DNA of 58,621 nucleotides from contig NZ_BAIX01000013.1 in assembly GCF_000613405.1 (NCBI RefSeq), forward strand, positions 1 through 58,621, given 5' to 3'. The notes beneath the pieces are model-generated. The model did no database searches. It was not told the DNA's origin and saw nothing but the letters and a program-made list of their open reading frames with translations. Positions within the stretch are counted from its first letter, which is position 1, and each line of letters opens with the position of its first letter. Below are positions 53,503 through 58,621 of this stretch, piece after piece. The position numbers were made by a program, and so were the translations under genes. The DNA is from Hoylesella enoeca JCM 12259. GTDB taxonomy: Bacteria; Bacteroidota; Bacteroidia; Bacteroidales; Bacteroidaceae.

Positions 53503-55710
53503 ATGAATCATCTTGCCAAGAGTCTGTGGTTGGCAACATCGGTTGTCGTATTGGCGGCATGTTCGGCCACCAAGTTTGTGCCCGACCGGTCGTATCTGTT
53601 GGATCGGGTAAAAATAAAGTCGGCCGACAAATCGCTCAACACAGCCTATCTTGAATCCTATATCCGACAGAAGCCCAATTCGCGCTGGTTTTCTCTCTTC
53701 AAGGTCCCCTTGGGCACCTATGCCCTTTCGGGTCGGGATACGACCCGATGGATCAACCGCACGTTGCAGCATATCGGCGAACGACCGGTGATATTCGACA
53801 CGTTGCAGGCGCGCCTTTCGTGCGACGATCTGCGCACGGCTTTACAGAATATGGGATATATGAACGCAGTGGTCGGACTCGAAACGCGTGTCAAGAGCAA
53901 GCGGCTCAAGGCCATTTACACCTTATATCCCGGTGAACCTTTCCGCATCGGAACGGTCAACTATGATATTCAAGATTCGGTCATTGCCCGCATGCCGCAT
54001 CTGACCGATGCGCAGCGGCAGGGGCTGAAGCCCGGGATGCAATTCACCGTAGACCGTTTGGACGCCGAGCGAAAGCGCATCACGACGCTGTTGTTGGATA
54101 GTGGTTATTATCGTTTTCATAAGGACTTCATCCAATACGAAGCCGACTCAACGCGCGGGAACCGACTGGTGGATATCACGCTCCAACTGTTGAAATATCG
54201 TGTCACTGCCGAGTCGCCCGAAACGCTGCATCCTCGTTACACCATTCGTGACGTAACTTACCAGAGCAGCGATTCTGTCCACTTGCACCTGCGTCGTCGG
54301 GTTTTGGAACATAACACGGCCATCAAGGTGGGACAACCTTTCTGTGCTGCCGACTTGCAGCGCACTTACAATAACTTTGCACGCTTACAGGCCGTGCGCT
54401 ACACCAATATCCGATTCACCGAGCAACCCGATAGCACACTCTTGGATTGCCATATTCATTTCAGCACCAACAAGCCGTCGACCATCGCTTTCCAACCCGA
54501 AGGCACCAACACGGCCGGCGACTTCGGGGCGGCTGCATCGCTGACCTATGAGAACCGTAATCTGTTTCACGGCAGTGAGACATTCAGTGTGCAGTTGCGC
54601 GGGGCCTTCGAAGCCATCACCGGGCTGGAAGGTTATCAGAATCACAACTACAAGGAGTATAGCGTCGAGACCAAGCTGGGATTCCCGCGGTTTGTGGCGC
54701 CGTTTCTGTCGCGCACATTCCGCCGCCGTAGCCGAGCCACATCAGAGTTGGCCTTGGGTTGGGACTTACAGAATCGACCCGAATTTCACCGCCGCGTCTT
54801 CTCCGCTTCGTGGCGTTATAACTGGGCGGAGCTTCGCCACCACACTGCATATAGATTGGATTTCCTCGACTTGAATTATGTCTACATGCCTTGGATCAGC
54901 GAGACATTCAAGCAAAACTATCTCGATAACGCCACCAATCGCAATGCCATTCTGCGCTATAATTATGAGGATCTGTTTATTGTGAAGATCGGGTTCGGTC
55001 TCACTTACAACAACGGTGTCAATGTGATTCGTGCCAATGCCGAGACATCAGGTAATCTGCTCAATGTCGTTTCGCGGCTCACAAGCATGCAAAGGAATGG
55101 GCGCGGACAATACACCTTGTTTAATATAGCCTATGCTCAGTATGCGAAGTTTGATTTTGATTATACCCATCTGCATCGTTTCGACGAGCATAATCTGCTG
55201 GCGCTGCATGCAGGCTTAGGCGTTGCCTATCCTTATGGCAACAGCAAGGTGTTGCCGTTTGAAAAGAGATATTTCTCGGGTGGGGCCAATTCGGTACGCG
55301 GTTGGGGCGTACGCGGCTTGGGACCGGGTAAGTTTCGCGGCACAGACGGTGCTATTGACTTCATCAATCAGACCGGCGACATGAAGTTGGACTTAAACGC
55401 TGAGCTGCGCACCTTCCTGTTTTGGAAATTCGACGGCGCCTTTTTCATCGATGCCGGCAACATCTGGACGCTCCGTAATTATGCCGAACAGCCTGGCGGA
55501 CAATTCAAGATCGGCGAGTTTTACAAACAGATTGCCGTGGCTTATGGGTTGGGGTTAAGACTCAATTTCAATTATTTCCTCCTGCGTCTTGACATGGGTG
55601 TCAAGGCCATTAATCCGGTTTATGTCACGCGCGAGGAGCATTACCCCCTGTTTCATCCTCGCTACGGTCGCGATGTCTCTTTTCATTTCGCCGTTGGTCT
55701 CCCATTTTAG
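53503..55710 (+). CDS. tamL: TamL-type Omp85 outer-membrane lipoprotein
   Basis: 735 residues from the ATG at 53503. A lipobox (MNHLAKSLWLATSVVVLAAC, lipid Cys at 20) is followed by POTRA-like repeats (FRIGTVNYDIQD, LDAERKRITTLLLDSGYYRF, FARLQAVRYTNIRF) and an Omp85 beta barrel. The barrel includes FEKRYFSGGANSVRGWGVRGLGPG, containing the VRG motif of barrel strand 6, and ends VSFHFAVGLPF with a terminal Phe. The lipoprotein TamA variant of Bacteroidota is called TamL; it should help insert outer-membrane proteins with TamB. A longer in-frame start at 53374 overlaps the promoter. Confidence 0.9.
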   Translation: MNHLAKSLWLATSVVVLAACSATKFVPDRSYLLDRVKIKSADKSLNTAYLESYIRQKPNSRWFSLFKVPLGTYALSGRDTTRWINRTLQHIGERPVIFDTLQARLSCDDLRTALQNMGYMNAVVGLETRVKSKRLKAIYTLYPGEPFRIGTVNYDIQDSVIARMPHLTDAQRQGLKPGMQFTVDRLDAERKRITTLLLDSGYYRFHKDFIQYEADSTRGNRLVDITLQLLKYRVTAESPETLHPRYTIRDVTYQSSDSVHLHLRRRVLEHNTAIKVGQPFCAADLQRTYNNFARLQAVRYTNIRFTEQPDSTLLDCHIHFSTNKPSTIAFQPEGTNTAGDFGAAASLTYENRNLFHGSETFSVQLRGAFEAITGLEGYQNHNYKEYSVETKLGFPRFVAPFLSRTFRRRSRATSELALGWDLQNRPEFHRRVFSASWRYNWAELRHHTAYRLDFLDLNYVYMPWISETFKQNYLDNATNRNAILRYNYEDLFIVKIGFGLTYNNGVNVIRANAETSGNLLNVVSRLTSMQRNGRGQYTLFNIAYAQYAKFDFDYTHLHRFDEHNLLALHAGLGVAYPYGNSKVLPFEKRYFSGGANSVRGWGVRGLGPGKFRGTDGAIDFINQTGDMKLDLNAELRTFLFWKFDGAFFIDAGNIWTLRNYAEQPGGQFKIGEFYKQIAVAYGLGLRLNFNYFLLRLDMGVKAINPVYVTREEHYPLFHPRYGRDVSFHFAVGLPF

Positions 55711-55729
55711 TTCTCCCCGCTTATAGATA

Positions 55730-55836
55730 AAGGTGAAAAGGTGAAAGGGTGAAAAGATGCTGGCACCACACAGGCAGGCATGCTTTCACCCTTTCACTCT
55801 TTCACCTTTTCACTTTTAAATCACTTTTTCACCTTT
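55730..55836. repeat. GGTGAAA repeat forming a large hairpin
   Basis: Runs of AGGTGAAAAGGTGAAAGGGTGA type (55730-55760) are matched by TTTCACCCTTTCACTCTTTCACC type runs (55782-55836), giving an inverted repeat of about 30 bp on each side with a GC-rich loop. It lies between converging tamL and the HU-like gene and may end both transcripts. A shorter GGTGAAAGGGTGA copy occurs near 903. Confidence 0.7.
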
Positions 55837-56289
55837 CTAAGGTTTAGGTTTCGCGGGCTTTTTCTTCTCTTCGCCTTTCCATTCCTCCCACTCAATCTCC
55901 ACGTCCGACAGGCCGCGGATGGCGCGTTTGCCGGCAGCGCTACCTGCACCGTTCTTGCTGAAACGTGTTTCGGGAATGAAGCGCACGCGAACACCGGTGA
56001 TTTGATTGGTCGTCACTTCCTTCTCCGTTGCCACACCGCCTTTGGCAGCCACGGCGGTGAAATAGAAAGTGCCGATGCCGTCAAGCTTCACCGAACGGCC
56101 TTGTGCCATATAGTCTGCCATAATTGGTGCTAACGCGGTGAACACGGCACGCACGTCGGCCGCGCTAACAGTTGATTCGGCAGCGATGCGCTTGCATAGT
56201 TGTTCTGTACTCACGGGGCTACCCACCAAAACAGATTTGGGGTACCACCTGTTGTTAATTTTCATCAAGATCTTTTTCCAAAATGCCAT
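55837..56289 (-). CDS. HU/IHF-like DNA-binding protein with C-terminal tail
   Basis: 150 residues, start MAFWKKILMKINNRWYPKSVLVGSPVSTEQLCKRIAAESTVS. The HU-like core has TVSAADVRAVFTALAPIMADYMAQGRSVKLDGIGTFYFTA, the arm region with conserved G-IG-F, and VRFIPETRF. A charged tail ends EEKKKPAKPKP. Such longer HU-like proteins are widespread in Bacteroidales; DNA-binding or nucleoid roles are inferred. A 22-nt array begins 60 bases upstream of its start. Confidence 0.85.
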   Translation of the reverse strand: MAFWKKILMKINNRWYPKSVLVGSPVSTEQLCKRIAAESTVSAADVRAVFTALAPIMADYMAQGRSVKLDGIGTFYFTAVAAKGGVATEKEVTTNQITGVRVRFIPETRFSKNGAGSAAGKRAIRGLSDVEIEWEEWKGEEKKKPAKPKP

Positions 56290-56349
56290 AGTTTTAAATG
56301 TATTGTGCTTACGGTTGAAATCGAAACGCAGACGGCGGTTGGTCTGTCT

Positions 56350-56437
56350 TAGGACTACATCACGTCTAAAGTAGGAGTAGATGCCATCTGAAGTAGGACT
56401 ACATCTCGTCTGTAGTAGGAGTAGACAAAACCTATAT
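56350..56437 (+). repeat. 22-nt tandem array F (4 units)
   Basis: Units at 56350, 56372, 56394 and 56416 begin TAGGACTACATC, TAGGAGTAGATG, TAGGACTACATC and TAGGAGTAGAC. Units 1 and 3 resemble each other more than their neighbours, so a 44-base higher-order pattern is possible. It lies upstream of the HU-like gene. Confidence 0.82.
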
Positions 56438-56625
56438 CAGAACAACATTCCGTCCCTTTCCTACCGACCTTTCGTCTTTGTCTCTTTTTCGCACATAAGC
56501 GGATGAATAAATATGTTAACTAAAAAATATTTCTTGTTGATACCCTCCGTCCTCGGCTGTCAAGCGAGGAGCGCGAGGGGGATATTAATTGCAATGGTTT
56601 TCACAGGGGTAGTAACCACTTTGAA
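56438..56625. other. Intergenic spacer without a recognised feature
   Basis: This 188-base stretch between array F and the fimbrillin gene end holds a possible CCTCG...CGAGG hairpin near 56550-56580 without a T run, and no gene that I can support. Confidence 0.5.
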
Positions 56626-58248
56626 TCACTCAAACGGTCGCACGAGGAACCCCTGGTTACGGACCGACCAGTCGTATATGCCCAATTTGGGGCCAAGGCA
56701 GATTAGATAGTATGAGGTATCGGAATAGCCTGGCACCCCACTTGACGACCAATAGATAAGTTCCTCGTGGATATCCATGAGGGTTCCATTGCTGAAACAG
56801 CCCAAGGCTGGGAGGAAAAAGTAATCGGTGGTATTGGTGGGGATGTCGCGGGAGTAAGAGACATCGCTGAGAGGAAGGATAGAGATACGGTAATCACTGC
56901 CCGCTGCGTCTGTGCTGGATGAATAGTACTTTTCTTTCATGTCTGCTTGAGAAGTAAGCTGGTTGTAGCCTGCGGCTTTTAAGTCGTTGTAGATTACTGA
57001 TTGCTTCTTCAACCATAAACCGCCCACGTAAAGGTGACCCTTGAAAGCCCAAAGGTTTTTGGATTCATAACGTGGGTCGCCATGCTTTTGGTAATAAAGC
57101 AATTCGTTGACGTTGGGGGCAATGGCGCAAGAGTTGGCGGCATTGGTGGCTACACCGGAGCCGTTATTAGCGGTGCTACAGTTGCTATTGGCGGAGCGAG
57201 TGCCATAACTATCGTAATTGGTATTGTTTTCGAGCACATCGGGTAAGGTTACGCCATCCCAGTAAGGAGCCTTAGCATCCCATTGGCAGTAATAATTGAG
57301 CCATGGACTGTAGTCGATCACTTGCAGGTCGGTAACCACACGACGGTTTTTGCCCGCAGTAAGGGTAATATTGTTGTAAGTCTTGGTAATGGTGCCGTCT
57401 ATATGGGTGATTTTGTCTCTCAGGGTGTATTCCACGGTGAGAGTGCTGTAGGTGCCGGGAGCTAATACCATGATGGCTGCGTTCTTGGAAGGGTCGGGGG
57501 ACGTGCCTTTGGGGATGGTGAAGTTGTTGAGCATGAGCAGGATGCTTTTTGCCCATGCGTCTGTGGGGCGCGATGTGAGGTCGATACCGTTGTCGTTGAA
57601 GTTGAACTGACCTGCAATGGCCTTGTCGGCTGTTACCCTGATATAAACGAGGGAAGCTTGGGAAACTACACTCTGAGAAGTATAGGGCATAAAGGTGAGG
57701 TAAGCAGCCTTATGGTCGAGGGTGAAATGGTATTTACCATCTGACTGCTTTTGTGCATTGGCTACGCCGCAATCGCCATCTTCACCGATATGACTGGCAT
57801 CGTTAGGAACAGACTGATATTGTTGTGCATTGATCGTTACTTTGTCTGCTACTCCGTTTTTACCGGTGTAGCGCACGGGATAACTCGAAGCCGTATAAGT
57901 TCCGGTGAAAGCAAAGCTGGCTTTGGCGGCTCGCTTAACACCGGTCGGTATAGCTGGATTAGCTACAAGTAGGTCGCTGATATTGTTCTTGCTGTCCTGC
58001 TTCAATACGGGAGATGTTGCGGTGCCAGCGTTGACCCATAGACGGTCACCTTCGGTCCAATAGAAATTCAAGCCCGAGCCATCATATTCGCCCGTGGTGC
58101 GGGTTGCCTGGTCTTCTTCTACGAAGCTGGTGAGGCCTTCGGTACCCAGCTCTTGGTCGTTATCTTTATTTGCTGTGTCGTCGCTTGCGCAGCCGGCAAA
58201 GGATAATAGGCCGGCGATTGCGAGCAATGATAAAATGTTTGTCTTCAT
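56626..58248 (-). CDS. Fimbrillin-family lipoprotein
   Basis: 540 residues with a lipoprotein signal (MKTNILSLLAIAGLLSFAGC, lipid Cys at 20). The N-terminal module contains LNFYWTEGDRLWVNAG, TINAQQYQSVPNDASHIGEDGDCGV and FTLDHKAAYLTFMPYTS, closely matching the 13892 gene's fimbrillin-like domain. The C-terminal part ends IYWSSSGVPGYSDTSYYLI and NQGFLVRPFE, as in Fib_succ_major-type domains of Bacteroidota. A surface-exposed adhesin-like protein is inferred. The small peptide gene is 27 bases upstream, so they are likely one operon. Confidence 0.85.
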   Translation of the reverse strand: MKTNILSLLAIAGLLSFAGCASDDTANKDNDQELGTEGLTSFVEEDQATRTTGEYDGSGLNFYWTEGDRLWVNAGTATSPVLKQDSKNNISDLLVANPAIPTGVKRAAKASFAFTGTYTASSYPVRYTGKNGVADKVTINAQQYQSVPNDASHIGEDGDCGVANAQKQSDGKYHFTLDHKAAYLTFMPYTSQSVVSQASLVYIRVTADKAIAGQFNFNDNGIDLTSRPTDAWAKSILLMLNNFTIPKGTSPDPSKNAAIMVLAPGTYSTLTVEYTLRDKITHIDGTITKTYNNITLTAGKNRRVVTDLQVIDYSPWLNYYCQWDAKAPYWDGVTLPDVLENNTNYDSYGTRSANSNCSTANNGSGVATNAANSCAIAPNVNELLYYQKHGDPRYESKNLWAFKGHLYVGGLWLKKQSVIYNDLKAAGYNQLTSQADMKEKYYSSSTDAAGSDYRISILPLSDVSYSRDIPTNTTDYFFLPALGCFSNGTLMDIHEELIYWSSSGVPGYSDTSYYLICLGPKLGIYDWSVRNQGFLVRPFE

Positions 58249-58275
58249 CTTGTTTGTTCTGTTTTAATTTGTTTG

Positions 58276-58485
58276 TTAAATGCCCCAATGTTGCGGAGCG
58301 TCTTCTTCTTCGTCCTCGTCGAACCAACCTTGCTTGGCGCTCAGATCATCGCCGTCGTCATCGGCCTTTTTGTGTCCGCCGCTGTTGGGGAACGAGGTGT
58401 CCATCAACTCACTGTGGGCCTCCATTTGGATGGCCTCAACTGCGGGCTTCGCATAAGCCCATCTCTCTAATTGTTTTTGTTTCAT
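58276..58485 (-). CDS. Short acidic peptide, 69 aa, with SFPNSGGH-type core
   Basis: Start MKQKQLERWAYAKPAVEAIQ; the middle contains LMDTSFPNSGGHKKADDDGD, then LSAKQGWFDEDEEEDAPQHWGI. There is no signal peptide, Cys or TM segment. A longer frame to 58542 is possible. I recall related short peptides before fimbrillin-like lipoproteins in Prevotella; the family has no known role. The GGH core and the following LSAKQGWF phrase look like the parts worth comparing. It heads the fimbrillin operon. Confidence 0.65.
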   Translation of the reverse strand: MKQKQLERWAYAKPAVEAIQMEAHSELMDTSFPNSGGHKKADDDGDDLSAKQGWFDEDEEEDAPQHWGI

Positions 58486-58560
58486 AATCGCTATGTTTTG
58501 AGTGAATAATTCGTGAAGTTTTCCCTCTTGCTCGGTTGGCAAAAGGGCATGAAAAGAAGA

Positions 58561-58588
58561 ACAAAGGGAACTCCGAGAAGCCCTTTGT
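58561..58588. terminator. Possible terminator hairpin at right edge
   Basis: ACAAAGGG (58561-58568) pairs with CCCTTTGT (58581-58588) around a 12-base loop, followed by TTATT on the plus strand. It could belong to a gene beyond the window. Confidence 0.5.
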
Positions 58589-58621
58589 TTATTGGTGTTT
58601 AGCTGTCGCCTTACGCGCGCG

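Overview
The window looks like a chromosome segment of a Bacteroidota bacterium, most likely a Prevotella-type member of the Bacteroidales. The evidence is: promoters of the TAnnTTTG (-7) / TTTG (-33) type before many genes instead of sigma70 boxes; a housekeeping sigma factor without region 1.1; a nuoA-B-CD-H-I-J-K-L-M-N operon lacking nuoEFG; an RprX/RprY two-component pair; fimbrillin-type lipoproteins; and a TamL-type Omp85 lipoprotein. Moderate G+C and the lack of plasmid, phage or IS genes point to core chromosome.

Layout. 1-1150: end of a DUF6261-like gene, tRNA-Thr and SRP RNA. 1228-5892 (-): PqqD-like / S24-S26 peptidase / HprK-like cassette behind an exported protein and the primary sigma factor, then HtrA. 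6185-12570 (+): a 22-nt repeat array, RNase P RNA, YihY, YkvA, a propeller-like exported protein, a nucleoside phosphorylase and MnmE. 12674-13547 (-): L27, L21 and a candidate small RNA. 13892-15936 (+): fimbrillin-CotH fusion. 16173-20852 (-): glycogen operon (GH57, GT4, debranching enzyme). 21113-26234: Crp/Fnr regulator, lipid kinase, MiaA, GapA, MscL and an unknown gene. 26301-28574: GH92 alpha-mannosidase. 28674-38617 (-): respiratory complex I. 38844-41561 (-): pyruvate phosphate dikinase. 42178-44451 (+): RprXY. 44765-53189: 2-TM protein, LtaS-like sulfatase, DcuB, HisC, MltF-like transglycosylase, membrane protein and SpoU methyltransferase. 53503-58485: TamL, HU-like protein, fimbrillin-family lipoprotein and a short acidic peptide.

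Main observations. (1) Intergenic spacers carry degenerate tandem repeats whose period is exactly 22 nt at nine loci. Five loci share one consensus; others use unrelated sequence with the same period. Two near-identical arrays flank dcuB as direct repeats, and a palindromic array lies between ppdK and rprX. (2) Nine genes, including nuoB, nuoM and nuoN, are each broken by the apparent loss of one base, usually from a short homopolymer. This looks like a sequence-quality artefact, so I annotate each as one gene. (3) A roughly 90-nt transcription unit with its own promoter, a perfect Shine-Dalgarno string and a terminator hairpin lies before rplU. (4) rprX and mltF have -7 boxes so close to their ATG that leaderless or nearly leaderless mRNAs are predicted. 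(5) HisC has His where the PLP-binding Lys is expected.

All calls come from reading the sequence and from family knowledge; no database search was possible.
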